DNA of 64,000 bases, from positions 62,930 through 126,929 of the forward strand of contig NZ_SRIF01000005.1 in the NCBI RefSeq assembly GCF_004681185.1. The letters are read 5' to 3'. Below the pieces are notes generated by a model. It searched no databases and was not told the origin of the DNA. It worked only from the letters and a program-made list of their open reading frames with translations. Positions 1 through 10,245 of the stretch are shown here, one piece after another; the first letter of the stretch is position 1, and each line of letters begins with the position of its first letter. The stretch is from Haloarcula amylovorans. Lineage in GTDB: Archaea > Halobacteriota > Halobacteria > Halobacteriales > Haloarculaceae. The position numbers and the translations under genes are program-made.

Positions 1-19
1 AGCGACGACTACCTACGCG

Positions 20-820
20 ATGGGCGACGAGGAACACGCAAGCCACGCCAGTTTCTGGCCGTTCCTCGTCGGCCTCGGCGGGTTCATCGCGTTCTTCGGT
101 CTCTCGGGCGTGCGGACCGGGAGCGTCGTCTACGTCACGCTGGCCGCCCTCGGCGGGCTGGCGACCTTCGGGGCGCTGTTCGGGATGACCCGTGAGCCGT
201 TCCACGCCCCGGAGACGCCCATCGCCGAGCGCTGGCCCTTCGCCAAAGTCGAGAAGCTGAAACTCGGGATGTGGACGTTCCTCGCGAGCGACATCGTCCT
301 CTTCGGGGCGTTCATCGGGTCCTATGCCTTTGTCCGGGTCGCCTACGGGTGGACCGAGTGGCACCACGACCTCATTCCCGCCGAACACGTTACGATGCCG
401 GGACTCATCAACACCTACCTTCTGCTCACGTCGAGCTTCCTCGTCGTGCTGGCGATGGTCGCCGCCGAACGGGAGAGCAAGAAGGGGACTACGGCGGCGC
501 TCGCGGGTACGTTCGCTCTCGGCGTCGGCTTCCTGATAAACAAGGGACTGGAGTGGCAGCACCTGTTCCACATCCACACGGAACTGTTCCCCAACGGCTG
601 GAACCTCTCGACGAACATCGCGTCCTCGACGTTCTACCTCACCACGGGCTTACACGGCGCGCACGTCACTGTCGGTCTCATAATCTGTGCGTACATGACC
701 GTTCGCGCGTGGAACGGGGCCTATCAGGGCGACGACAGGGCCATCGAGTACTTCGGGCTGTACTGGCACTTCGTGGACATCGTCTGGCTGTTTCTGTTCC
801 CGCTGTTCTACATCCTCTGA
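20..820 (+). CDS. coxC: Heme-copper (cytochrome c/quinol) oxidase subunit III
   Basis: Integral membrane subunit of a terminal oxidase; subunit III does not carry the redox centres but stabilises the complex. The 266-residue product has about seven hydrophobic segments and the subunit III pattern: a helix starting WTFLASDIVLFGAFIG near residue 80, a conserved ELFPNGWNLSTNIASSTFYL stretch, then HGAHVTVG and a C-terminal YWHFVDIVWLFLFPLFY. The reading frame stays open to the window edge, so the true start could lie upstream; the ATG at 20 is the first one inside the window. It is followed 11 bases later by subunit IV, as in other haloarchaeal cox clusters, so the rest of the operon is presumably upstream. 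Confidence 0.9.
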   Translation: MGDEEHASHASFWPFLVGLGGFIAFFGLSGVRTGSVVYVTLAALGGLATFGALFGMTREPFHAPETPIAERWPFAKVEKLKLGMWTFLASDIVLFGAFIGSYAFVRVAYGWTEWHHDLIPAEHVTMPGLINTYLLLTSSFLVVLAMVAAERESKKGTTAALAGTFALGVGFLINKGLEWQHLFHIHTELFPNGWNLSTNIASSTFYLTTGLHGAHVTVGLIICAYMTVRAWNGAYQGDDRAIEYFGLYWHFVDIVWLFLFPLFYIL

Positions 821-831
821 GGTGAGAGACA

Positions 832-1098
832 ATGGACTGGAAAGGATACACCGCAATATACGTCGTGTTGTTCGTCTTCGCAACCGCACAGGCCGTCGTG
901 GAGTTCGCCGGCCTCGTCGAGAGCGCCTATTGGTTGGCCTTCGGGGTCATCATGGTGCTGTCGGTCATCAAAGCCGTCGGCGTCGCCGCCTACTATCAGC
1001 ACCTGCGCTGGGAACCGCGGTCGGTGACGTACCTCGTGCTTGGCGGCACCGTCGCGGCGATGGCGTTGACCTTCGCCGCCGCGTACTCTATTCTCTGA
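832..1098 (+). CDS. Cytochrome c oxidase subunit IV-like small membrane protein
   Basis: An 88-residue protein with three predicted membrane helices (about residues 5-25, 30-52, 60-85), the size and topology of the prokaryotic COX4/CyoD-like small oxidase subunit. It contains VIKAVGVAAYYQHLRWEP between helices 2 and 3, resembling the loop of that family. The start ATG is preceded by GAGGTGAG just after the subunit III stop, a good Shine-Dalgarno sequence, so the two genes are probably co-translated. The assignment rests on size, topology and position. Confidence 0.8.
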   Translation: MDWKGYTAIYVVLFVFATAQAVVEFAGLVESAYWLAFGVIMVLSVIKAVGVAAYYQHLRWEPRSVTYLVLGGTVAAMALTFAAAYSIL

Positions 1099-1160
1099 GC
1101 CGGAGCTAACCGTCCTTCGTCGAGTTCCCAGACTGTACAGACGACCACGCAGCGCGGCGC

Positions 1161-1601
1161 TCAGCCGACCAACTGTAGCGTCACGGCGACCAAAAAGAGC
1201 GCGCCGGCCACCGTCGCGGATTCGGCGACGGCCAGCGATCGAGGGTGGCCCCGCCGCGTCGCCGAGAGGTAGATGCCAAAGAGGAGATAGCCGACCAGCA
1301 GGAGCCCACCGCCGAGCGCGACAGCGATCCCTGCGGCGGCTCGCATCTCTGGTGGGCCACCGATGTACAGCGCGACGCTGCCGACGGCACCGACCACCAG
1401 CAGCGCGAATGCCACCGTCAGCGCAATCGGGTCACCCGACAGCCGGTTGAACCGCTCGTTCAGCCCGTCGCCGGGCGGCAGTGGGACGCGCTCGGTGCTC
1501 GGCGAGTAGTGGTACCACCCGCGACTCCGCCCGATCCACCCCAGTACCGCGAGCACGAACATCCCCATCAGGGCCGTGCTCACGAGGTACGCCGTCGTCA
1601 T
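1161..1601 (-). CDS. Haloarchaeal cox-cluster-associated membrane protein
   Basis: A 146-residue protein with four hydrophobic segments: an N-terminal helix (residues 4-24), a soluble stretch containing STERVPLPPGDGLNERFNRL, then three helices to the C-terminus. Proteins of this layout are usual beside haloarchaeal terminal-oxidase genes, but their function is unknown. It is transcribed convergently with the oxidase genes. No catalytic motif is visible. The ATG at 1601 is the first in frame. Confidence 0.7.
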   Translation of the reverse strand: MTTAYLVSTALMGMFVLAVLGWIGRSRGWYHYSPSTERVPLPPGDGLNERFNRLSGDPIALTVAFALLVVGAVGSVALYIGGPPEMRAAAGIAVALGGGLLLVGYLLFGIYLSATRRGHPRSLAVAESATVAGALFLVAVTLQLVG

Positions 1602-1682
1602 GGTACGTCAATACATGACACTCAGTCATAATTGTTTGTGCTAGTTTCCGAACGAAGTCAATAGTGTCCGAACTCGTCCAGT

Positions 1683-2594
1683 TCAAGCCTCGACGACTCG
1701 CTTCCACGCCGCCTTCTCCTCGTCGAGCGCTCGTTGGACGCTCTCTTCGAACGGCGTCAGGTCCACGTCGACCAGTTCCTCGATGCGGTGGTCGTCGACG
1801 ACCACGCGGTTTCGCAGCCCGTCCACGAGCGGTTTGGCGACGCTGGTGGGGACGTCGGTGACGAGTCCGAGCCACCGTGCCGAGAGGCTCGGCGAGAGGA
1901 TGGGGACGGGAATGATGAGTGGTTCCCGACCGCGCACGTGCCGGGCCGTCGTCAACAGTATCTGCTGGTAGGTGAGGACGTCGGGACCGCCGATCTCGTA
2001 GGTGCCGCCGGCCGTCTCCGGCACGTCGAGGACACCGACGAGGTACGCCACCACGTCGTCGACGTAGATGGGTTGGCAGTCCGTACGGACCCACTCCGGC
2101 GTCACCATCACCGGCAGCCTGCCCGCCAGTTGCCGGATTATCTGGAAACTCGCGGAGCCGTCACCGATGACGATAGCCGCCCGTAGCGCCGTCAGTTGCG
2201 CGTCGCCGCTGCCGAGGATGTGTTCGACTTCGCGCCGGGACTTGAGGTGGTCAGACAGCGTCTCGTCGTCGTCGCCGCCCAGTCCACCTAAGTAGACGAG
2301 GCGCTCGATGCCCGCCTCGTCGGCGGCCTTGAGGAAGTTCCGGGCCGCGTTGCGGTCTCGTTCTCGGAAGTCCTCGCCCGCCTCCATCGAGTGGATGAGG
2401 TAGTACGCGGCGTCGACCGACGGCAGCGTCAGGTCCGAGTCGAGGACGTCACCCTCGACGACTTCGACCCCCTCTGGAGCGTCGTAGCTATCCGGGTCGC
2501 GGGTCAGTGCGACCACCTCGTGGTCCTGTTCCACCAGGGCTGGGACGAGGTTACTGCCGATGAACCCGGTCGCACCGGTTACGAGAACTCGCAT
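1683..2594 (-). CDS. NAD(P)-binding epimerase/NmrA-like (atypical SDR) protein
   Basis: A 303-residue Rossmann-fold protein. The N-terminus carries the dinucleotide-binding motif [12 protein letters not shown], followed by [10 protein letters not shown] around residue 65 and a YLGGLGG strand near 100. The C-terminal half ([18 protein letters not shown]) resembles the NDUFA9/NmrA-type atypical short-chain dehydrogenases, which lack the classical YxxxK pair. The substrate cannot be told from sequence. It stands alone, with an 81-base gap to the next minus-strand gene. Confidence 0.82.
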   Translation of the reverse strand: MRVLVTGATGFIGSNLVPALVEQDHEVVALTRDPDSYDAPEGVEVVEGDVLDSDLTLPSVDAAYYLIHSMEAGEDFRERDRNAARNFLKAADEAGIERLVYLGGLGGDDDETLSDHLKSRREVEHILGSGDAQLTALRAAIVIGDGSASFQIIRQLAGRLPVMVTPEWVRTDCQPIYVDDVVAYLVGVLDVPETAGGTYEIGGPDVLTYQQILLTTARHVRGREPLIIPVPILSPSLSARWLGLVTDVPTSVAKPLVDGLRNRVVVDDHRIEELVDVDLTPFEESVQRALDEEKAAWKRVVEA

Positions 2595-2721
2595 GCTTCG
2601 ACTTGCGGCGCGAGGCGTTTAACTGTCGGCCCGGCAATCGAGCGTCGCACTCGAACCGTCGCCGCGTTATTCGTCCGCAACTGCGAACGACCGACTGATC
2701 AGACATGGCGTCCGCTCTGCG

Positions 2722-4644
<1,923 letters not shown>

Positions 4645-4683
4645 CAGCCAGTCTAGCGGCCCGAGCCGCAAAAGCGCGTTGGG

Positions 4684-5295
4684 CTACGCGATGCTCTCGG
4701 GCAGTTCGACCCGGTCGCCGACGCTCACGCCGGTTCGGTTGGCCCACCCGCGGTTCACTTCGAGGACGTACTTCCCGCGGCCCTCGTAGCGCTTGAGGTC
4801 ATCTGTCCCCTCCGGCGGAAGCGGCGCGTGGTGGATGGTCGTTATCGTTCCGTTCGCGTCGATGAAGATGATATCAAGTGGGAAAGACATGTTCCGCATC
4901 ACGTAGGCGAACTCCCCTTCCTCATCGTGGACGAACAGCATCCCCTCGTTCGGTTCCAGTGACTCCGTCTCGCTTAGCCCGACGTAGCGTTGTCTGTAGG
5001 TGTCCGAAATTCGGACCTCGACGGCCGCCAGCCGCTGTGTGTCGTTCGACCGAACCGCCACCGTCGGATTCTCCTCGCCGTCTGTAGTCGTCCCTTCGCT
5101 CGCACTCTCAGTGCCCGCCTCGGTCGCGGGCACGCCCGTTGCGGTGGCGTTCGACTCGTTGTAGACGGTCACCTGTCCTTCGTCGTAGCTCCCCACACCG
5201 ACGATGTCTACCCACAGGCCGGTCTGCAGAGCGACCACGGCGAACACGAGCACGCCGACCAGCCCGAAGACGACGGCCAGCGGACGGCGGTCCAT
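4684..5295 (-). CDS. DUF192 family membrane-anchored protein
   Basis: A 203-residue protein with one N-terminal helix (about residues 7-28), a variable Ser/Thr/Glu-rich linker to about residue 85, and a C-terminal DUF192 domain. The domain shows its usual landmarks: RYVGLSETESLEPNEGMLF, a MRNMSFPLDIIFID core and a terminal VSVGDRVELP strand. The function of the family is unknown. The domain would sit outside the membrane. It is upstream of the ABC exporter on the same strand. Confidence 0.88.
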   Translation of the reverse strand: MDRRPLAVVFGLVGVLVFAVVALQTGLWVDIVGVGSYDEGQVTVYNESNATATGVPATEAGTESASEGTTTDGEENPTVAVRSNDTQRLAAVEVRISDTYRQRYVGLSETESLEPNEGMLFVHDEEGEFAYVMRNMSFPLDIIFIDANGTITTIHHAPLPPEGTDDLKRYEGRGKYVLEVNRGWANRTGVSVGDRVELPESIA

Positions 5296-5379
5296 ACCCT
5301 CACTGACGGCCAGAGAGCGGGTAAGCGTTCCGACCCAGAGAGAAAGGGTTATTCCCGATGGTGGAAAACGTGGAGATGC

Positions 5380-5453
5380 GGGTCCGTGGTCTAGTTGGTT
5401 ATGACGTGGCCTTTACAAGGCCGAGGTCGGTGGTTCGAATCCGCCCGGACCCA
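5380..5453 (+). tRNA. tRNA-Val (anticodon TAC)
   Basis: A 74-base cloverleaf. The acceptor GGGTCCG (5380-5386) pairs perfectly with CGGACCC (5446-5452), discriminator A at 5453. The anticodon stem TGGCC/GGCCG closes the loop TTTACAA with anticodon TAC. The T arm GGTGG-TTCGAAT-CCGCC is intact. No intron and no encoded CCA. Fragments of its 3' half recur just downstream (see findings). Confidence 0.97.
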
Positions 5454-5500
5454 TAGATTCTGCCGCGAACGAACCGTGAGCGGCGAATCCATCTTCCGGG

Positions 5501-5671
5501 CGGTTCGAATCAGGGAACGAGACTCTCTGTGTTCGTCTCGTAGGGTTCGAATCCGCCCGAAACGCGCCGCGTTTCTGCGCCTCGTCCTCGCTCCGCTCAG
5601 ACGAGACGCCCGGAGAGCTTCGTTCTCTTGAGCCCTGCGTTCACTCCGGTCGCGCAGAACGCCCGGACCCA
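5501..5671 (+). repeat. Partial repeats of the tRNA-Val 3' end
   Basis: Three pieces of the tRNA-Val T arm and acceptor recur downstream of the gene: GGTTCGAATC around 5502-5511, a 16-base exact copy of GGTTCGAATCCGCCCG at 5544-5559 (same as 5432-5447), and a 12-base exact copy of CGCCCGGACCCA at 5660-5671 (same as 5442-5453). None can fold as a tRNA. Such remnants are commonly left where elements integrate into tRNA 3' ends, but no integrase gene is present. Confidence 0.75.
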
Positions 5672-5713
5672 GCGATGCCGTCGACTCTCACCGAGATGAC
5701 AGCTGCCGAAAGT

Positions 5714-5721
5714 CATTTATC
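5714..5721 (+). promoter_or_regulatory. TATA-like box for the small zinc-ribbon gene
   Basis: CATTTATC lies 23-30 bases before the ATG at 5744, the distance expected for a leaderless haloarchaeal transcript. It is the main reason for preferring that start over upstream in-frame ATGs. Confidence 0.5.
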
Positions 5722-5743
5722 GGGCTCTGTGTTACCGCAGACC

Positions 5744-5863
5744 ATGATCAACGGCTCGACGTGTCCCAAATGTGGGGGGCGCGTCTCGACGGCGAACGGG
5801 GCTGAGTACGTCTGTGACGACTGTGGCGCGGAGTTCGACAGTACGGACCTCTTCTTGCCGTAG
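5744..5863 (+). CDS. Tiny zinc-ribbon protein (39 residues)
   Basis: The product starts MINGSTCPKCGG and carries two knuckles, CPKC (residues 7-10) and CDDC (24-27), ending DLFLP. Four cysteines in this spacing make a single zinc ribbon. Haloarchaea encode many such one-domain zinc-finger proteins; their partners are mostly unknown. An in-frame ATG at 5675 would add 23 residues, but the TATA-like box sits between the two starts, so the short form is chosen. It lies between two tRNA genes. Confidence 0.75.
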   Translation: MINGSTCPKCGGRVSTANGAEYVCDDCGAEFDSTDLFLP

Positions 5864-5951
5864 CGACGTGGGTAACCGACACACGATTCGCTGGATGACG
5901 AGCGGACTTTCGAAATCCTTTTTTCTACCCTCGTCCTCGCTTGGAGTGCGC

Positions 5952-6025
5952 GCCGCCTTAGCTCAGACTGGGAGAGCACTCGACTGAAGATCGAGCTGTC
6001 CCCGGTTCAAATCCGGGAGGCGGCA
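5952..6025 (+). tRNA. tRNA-Phe (anticodon GAA)
   Basis: A 74-base cloverleaf. The acceptor GCCGCCT (5952-5958) pairs with AGGCGGC (6018-6024), discriminator A. The anticodon stem CTCGA/TCGAG encloses CTGAAGA with anticodon GAA. T arm CCCGG-TTCAAAT-CCGGG. No intron and no encoded CCA. Confidence 0.97.
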
Positions 6026-6335
6026 TCCCGATTCGACACGATTTCTATTCGAATAGTCTCACACCCGACTGACGGTTGCGCTGTCCCCGTTCCCGCGAGC
6101 GGATCGAGTCTCCCGGGAGTTCACAATATAGGGGCGACATATTCTCGCGGTTCGTTTCGTATTGGCCGTATACCCTCGAATTTCGGCGCTCGCATCCCCT
6201 CTCCTTCGCGGCACTACTGTTTGTCCCCGTATTAAACAACTCGTAGCTACGCGCATATTACTCGCTCACAACGCGGCTCTCTACTCGGGGGGTTCGAGCA
6301 ACACGCTCATGGGAATAACGTCCCACTATTCTATC
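6026..6335. other. Intergenic stretch, relatively AT-rich
   Basis: No coding signal or RNA fold was recognised. AT-rich patches such as GTATTAAACAAC (about 6229-6240) and GCATATTACTC (about 6252-6262) could serve as promoter elements for the zinc-finger gene that follows. Confidence 0.4.
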
Positions 6336-6647
6336 ATGACCTGTCCTCTCTGCGGTGGGGAAGTGGAAGGAAATACGGACAGCTACGTTACCCTCGTGTG
6401 CGACGGCTGTGACCGGTCGGCGGTAGGCGAGGACGGCGAACCCGCGAAGTACGGTTTTGAGTATCTCGATCGCGAACCCGATACTGACGGTGGAATACAG
6501 ATGGAACCGGACACCGGGACGAATCCCGTGTTCATCGACGGCGAGAAGTGCTGGCGAAGGTATCGATTCGGGGGGCGGATCACTATGAAGGACAACCACG
6601 ACTGTGATAGCCTCGAAGAGTTCTACGAGGCCCACGGGATGATGTAG
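6336..6647 (+). CDS. Small zinc-finger protein of unknown function
   Basis: A 103-residue protein beginning MTCPLCGGEVEG with two cysteine knuckles, CPLC (residues 3-6) and CDGC (about 23-26), followed by an acidic region, an aromatic/basic KCWRRYRF patch and a C-terminal HDCDSLEEFYEAHG. The first knuckles suggest a zinc ribbon at the N-terminus. In-frame starts exist upstream (ATG at 6309 and beyond), but the sequence before 6336 is not haloarchaeal in composition. No partner gene is obvious. Confidence 0.6.
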   Translation: MTCPLCGGEVEGNTDSYVTLVCDGCDRSAVGEDGEPAKYGFEYLDREPDTDGGIQMEPDTGTNPVFIDGEKCWRRYRFGGRITMKDNHDCDSLEEFYEAHGMM

Positions 6648-6836
6648 CAATATGGGGCGGTAGACGTCTGCTGGCGACGACGTGAACGAGTGTCGTGAGT
6701 GAGCCGTCGGCAAAAGAGGTGGTCGTGGCAAGACGGACGCAGGGGCGCTGAAACCGGAGCAAATCACGCCGTACCGACGATTGGACGGAGAGGTATCGCA
6801 CGCCGAAAAATAAACTGGTCGGGTCGGACTAGCCGC

Positions 6837-7085
6837 TTATTTCGAGCTGCGCAGTCGAACTTCGTCGTCGTTGATGCTGTCGACGTGCTCGTTACGGACC
6901 TCGTTCGAATCGTCGTCGCCCCAGCCGAGCATGTCCTTGATCTTGTCTGTGAGGCCGTCGTCGTCGTCGTGGTCGCGGTCGACCGTCGCTCGGTCGTTGT
7001 CGACGTTTCGAACGGTACCGATGCGGTTGCCGTCTGCGGTGACGACATCCTTATCGCGGTCGTCGTCAGTGAAGTTTCGTGCCAT
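6837..7085 (-). CDS. PRC-barrel-like acidic protein
   Basis: An 82-residue protein, MARNFTDDDRDKDVVTADG at the N-terminus, then RIGTVRNVDNDRATVDRD, which has the short beta-strand pattern of the start of a PRC barrel. The centre is Asp-rich, followed by an amphipathic helix (LTDKIKDMLGWGDDD) and a polar tail. PRC-barrel proteins take part in RNA processing and photosynthetic-reaction-centre assembly; in haloarchaea small stand-alone versions are common and unassigned. The start at 7085 is preferred to an in-frame start 12 bases upstream. Confidence 0.65.
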   Translation of the reverse strand: MARNFTDDDRDKDVVTADGNRIGTVRNVDNDRATVDRDHDDDDGLTDKIKDMLGWGDDDSNEVRNEHVDSINDDEVRLRSSK

Positions 7086-7727
7086 CGCACTTAGCATACG
7101 TGGGGCACAGAGGGACCGTTACTGCTTGTTCCTGCGTGGTCGTTATACCTGTGTGGTGAGTGAGACAGCAGCACGACCGGATGCTAAACGTGTGCCTCTG
7201 GACGGTTCGTCTGTTCGGAATGGGCGGGTTTCCGTCCGAGGGCTGGATCCCGATTCCGGTGGGGACGACGAGAGGTCGCGTTCGATATCGCTTCGAACGA
7301 CTGTCCCGCCCGCAGTAAACCGAGCCCTCGGTCGCGCCCGCTTTCGCGTGTGGAGTGTGGGACCAGGATGGCATGGAAAGCGCCCGAGCGACACGGGAGT
7401 GAAACGACCCCGTGGTCACGAGACCAGTGGTGCTTTCGGGTGCGTGCCGTGGACTAAAGACGCTCCGTCCCTCCTGACCCCGTTAGGAACGAACACGACT
7501 TCTCCGACGGAGCAGACGGCTACGAACGGCGGGTAGTGGGCTCGCGCGGCAATCGACGGCGGCGGTAGCCACTCGTCGTGATTCCGCAGAGACGGGATTC
7601 GTCGTCGGTGGTTAGCCGCGATGCGAGCGGAGCGAACCGCCGTCGGTGGCGGATTCTCGATACGCGATAATCGTCTGCAGGTACAGGCAGCGGACGGATT
7701 CGGCGGCCGCCCGTTGTTTTAGTCGCA
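7086..7727. other. 642-base gap with no convincing gene
   Basis: Open frames exist on both strands, but their translations are rich in Arg, Ser and Pro and lack the acidic composition of real haloarchaeal proteins. No tRNA-like fold, long repeat or phage/transposon trace was recognised. A TATA-like TGTTTTAG around 7715-7722 may serve the gene starting at 7728 (or its internal start at 7776). Confidence 0.5.
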
Positions 7728-8006
7728 ATGGGAATCCAATCAGAGAGCGACTCCGAGACGACAGAAGAGGACACGATGAGTACGGTCGACGACGTCGCTG
7801 AGTCGACGCCACTGTCGATGGGTGACCCGGTGGCCACGCTTGCGGCGGGGTCGATCCTCTACTCGTGGTACAAGTTCTACGTTGAAGGGAACAAGGAGGG
7901 CGGCATCTTCGTTGGCCTCTGGGCACCGACGCTGCTCGCGGGGGCCAGCTATCTCCAACAGAAGGACGTCATCCAGTCGATCAAGCGCGGCGTCGCCTCG
8001 TTCTGA
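7728..8006 (+). CDS. Small unrecognised membrane protein
   Basis: A 92-residue product with an acidic, Ser/Thr-rich N-terminus, then two hydrophobic stretches: MGDPVATLAAGSILYSWYKF (about residues 31-50) and IFVGLWAPTLLAGASYLQQ (about 60-78). The tail is basic (IQSIKRGVASF). A second in-frame ATG at 7776 would shorten it by 16 residues and fits better with a TATA-like element near 7716, so the start is uncertain. Next on this strand is an Hsp20-like gene; no function is proposed. Confidence 0.6.
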   Translation: MGIQSESDSETTEEDTMSTVDDVAESTPLSMGDPVATLAAGSILYSWYKFYVEGNKEGGIFVGLWAPTLLAGASYLQQKDVIQSIKRGVASF

Positions 8007-8115
8007 GGCGACGAGTCGCGGCGGCGGACCGTTGCCCGGTCTCGAACGAGGTAGTGCATTCCGGGCGATACCTTTTGCCGCTCCTCGCGCTACGTGAGCA
8101 TAGTCAGCATTGACC

Positions 8116-8604
8116 ATGACTTCTGGTGACAACAGTGGTTCAGACGATTGGGACGGCGATAGTACCGACACGGATGGCAAAGGTATTCACATCGAGTTCG
8201 GCATCTCGTTGAGCGACCTCGTCGACGGCATTCTCGATGGAGACCACACGAGTGACGACCGAGGAAGCCTCGGACACCGCCCCGAGCGGTCCGGAACCGA
8301 GCAGTCCTCGCCAGATTCGGATGAGATCGACAGACAGGAACTCGACGAGTCTGCGGTCGATAGCCACGTCAGGACGTACCGCGATGGCGACCAGTTGACC
8401 GTTGTCGCCGACCTGCCGGACACTGACTTCGACGACGTCTCGGCCGCGGTCGGTGAACGCACGAACGACCTCGTGGTTCTCGTCGACGAGGCCGTCGTCG
8501 ACCGAGTATCGCTCCCGTGGGAGGTGTTCGAAGTGGATGCAGCGACGTTCAACAACGGCGTGTTGGAGATTCGGGTCCACGCGGTCGGCGACTCCGTCTC
8601 GTGA
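8116..8604 (+). CDS. Hsp20/alpha-crystallin-like protein (possible GvpH-type)
   Basis: A 162-residue protein. Residues 1-75 are acidic and low in complexity apart from a short IHIEFGISLSDLVDGIL segment. Residues about 78-155 form an Hsp20-like beta-sandwich: DQLTVVADLPDTDFDDVSA, then TNDLVVLVDE and the typical final strand TFNNGVLEIRV. The extended acidic N-terminus resembles the gas-vesicle accessory protein GvpH, but no gvpA or other gas-vesicle gene is nearby, so only the fold is claimed. An in-frame TTG two codons upstream was ignored in favour of the ATG. Confidence 0.72.
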   Translation: MTSGDNSGSDDWDGDSTDTDGKGIHIEFGISLSDLVDGILDGDHTSDDRGSLGHRPERSGTEQSSPDSDEIDRQELDESAVDSHVRTYRDGDQLTVVADLPDTDFDDVSAAVGERTNDLVVLVDEAVVDRVSLPWEVFEVDAATFNNGVLEIRVHAVGDSVS

Positions 8605-8625
8605 AGCCGGGATTCGGATAGGGGT

Positions 8626-9930
8626 TTACAGCTCGCCCGTGCCGCCATCGGAACGCTCACCCTCTTGCGCATCTTGGACGACAACGAGTTCGAACTCCTC
8701 TCCAGAGGGATCTCTGGTCGAAACACCGTCTTCTGTTCCGGTGCCGCCGGGAGTCCTTTCGGTCGCCGTTTCCGCGGGCGTGCCGTCTGTTTCGGTGCCC
8801 GTCTGTGCCTCCGCTGCTGCGGCTGTGTCCGGGTCGAAATAGCCGAGCGCGAAACCGCTGTAGACCGCTCCGCCGTCGACGGAAACCGTCGCCTGACGCG
8901 CGTTCTCACCGACAGCACCGGTACCGCCGTCGGTCTGCCCCCCTTCTGTGGTCGTGCCTGTATCGGTTTCCGTACCGCCCGACTCGCCCGGAGTCGCGGT
9001 CCCCCCGTCCGTGCCGCCCTGTTCCGTCGACGTTGCTTCCGACGATACGGAGACGGTCACGCTGTCTACGTCTGGAACAGCGTGGAAGACTCGCACCCGG
9101 GCGGTTTCTTCGCCGGGCGCGCTGAGGTCGTCTTCGAGAAGCGAGACCTGAAAGCCGCGGTTGGATTGGTCGCCCTCGCTCGGCGTGCTCTCTTCGCCGA
9201 AGCCGTCCTCGGTTTCGGTACCGGTCTGTTCGCCGACCGTCCCTCCGTCGGTCAGCCCCGCCTCACTACTCTCTTCGATGACGAGCGAGTACTCGCCCGC
9301 TCCGACCTCGAAGGTGTCGTGTTCGCCGAACGACAGTCCCTCGACGAGCGTCTCGCCGCTGGCGGCAGCCGAACTACCGGACTGATCGCCTGCGCCCTCG
9401 TCGGTGGGGGCCTCTTCGAGTCCGCTCGCCGTCTCAGTCTCAGTCGTTGTTTCGCCGATACCACCGTCAGTTTCGGTGCCGGTACCGCCGTCGCTTTCGG
9501 TAGTGGTGGGGCCCCGAGCCACCTCGCCGAAACCGACGGCAGTGTATGTCGTCCCCGATTCGAGGGTTACCTCCTGGTCGAAGAGAACGGTCCCCTCGCC
9601 CTCGCTGTCACCGAACAAGTCGTCGAGTACTCCCCCGAGGAAGCCCTGTTCCGTCGCCACGACCTGTAGTTGGTACGTCCCGGGGTCGACCTCGTTGTAA
9701 CTGCTGACGTTCCGAAAGCTTACCCCGTCTATCGCTGTCTCGCCGTCCAGACGGACCTCGATGCTCGGTGCGTCGGGCGACGCGTGGGCGACCCGCAATG
9801 CAGCGCTGTTCTCTTGTGTCGTCTCGGTCTGTTGCTGTGCCGTGACGACCGAACTTCCGACGACGCCCGCTACGCCGAAGGCTCCCGCTCCCTGTACGAC
9901 ACGCCGCCGAGTGACGTTGTGGTCGGTCAT
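8626..9930 (-). CDS. Tat-exported DUF4397 protein with low-complexity inserts
   Basis: A 434-residue protein with a twin-arginine signal (TRRRVVQGAGAFGVAG near residues 6-21). A first DUF4397-like domain starts ALRVAHASPDAPSIEVRLDG (about residues 43-130) and a second begins ARVRVFHAVPDVDSVTVSV in the C-terminal half. Both are interrupted or joined by long Thr/Gly/Glu-rich runs of the TETDGGTGTE kind. The domain is found in surface and adhesion-type proteins, so a cell-surface role is inferred. The ATG at 9930 puts the RR motif at a normal distance; a TATA-like TTACAAA lies about 30 bases upstream. Confidence 0.8.
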   Translation of the reverse strand: MTDHNVTRRRVVQGAGAFGVAGVVGSSVVTAQQQTETTQENSAALRVAHASPDAPSIEVRLDGETAIDGVSFRNVSSYNEVDPGTYQLQVVATEQGFLGGVLDDLFGDSEGEGTVLFDQEVTLESGTTYTAVGFGEVARGPTTTESDGGTGTETDGGIGETTTETETASGLEEAPTDEGAGDQSGSSAAASGETLVEGLSFGEHDTFEVGAGEYSLVIEESSEAGLTDGGTVGEQTGTETEDGFGEESTPSEGDQSNRGFQVSLLEDDLSAPGEETARVRVFHAVPDVDSVTVSVSSEATSTEQGGTDGGTATPGESGGTETDTGTTTEGGQTDGGTGAVGENARQATVSVDGGAVYSGFALGYFDPDTAAAAEAQTGTETDGTPAETATERTPGGTGTEDGVSTRDPSGEEFELVVVQDAQEGERSDGGTGEL

Positions 9931-10245
9931 GCGAACACGCATCGACGCGCGACCGACTTTGTAAGTCAGACACGACTCGGAGACAAGCGAGCGCTTCGCC
10001 CAACTACGGGCTGCTTTATTCGGCCTATTTGTGCCGTATACAGCGTAAGCGAGGTGTACCTCGATAATATCTGATTACCAGAGACGGTAAGTTCGGGTCC
10101 CTACAGCTGTTTTCGGTAAGGTGCTCCACGCGTAGCGCTGACGCCCGAACACACATTCTTCGGTCCTATCCAGATGGCATGCGTCGCTGATTCGCGTGGC
10201 GAGACCGCCACGTTACCTCGGACGCTGGAGTACCGGTAGTGCCCG
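9931..10245. other. Intergenic stretch between the DUF4397 gene and the acidic cluster
   Basis: Contains AT-rich segments (GCTTTATTCGGCCTATTTG near 10010-10030, CGATAATATCTG near 10060-10073) that may be promoter elements, and no recognisable gene or RNA. Confidence 0.4.

Noticed and set aside
8665..9669. A 334-codon plus-strand open frame antisense to the DUF4397 gene
   Set aside because: Arg/Cys/Leu-rich translation, no domain, fully inside a well-supported gene on the other strand.
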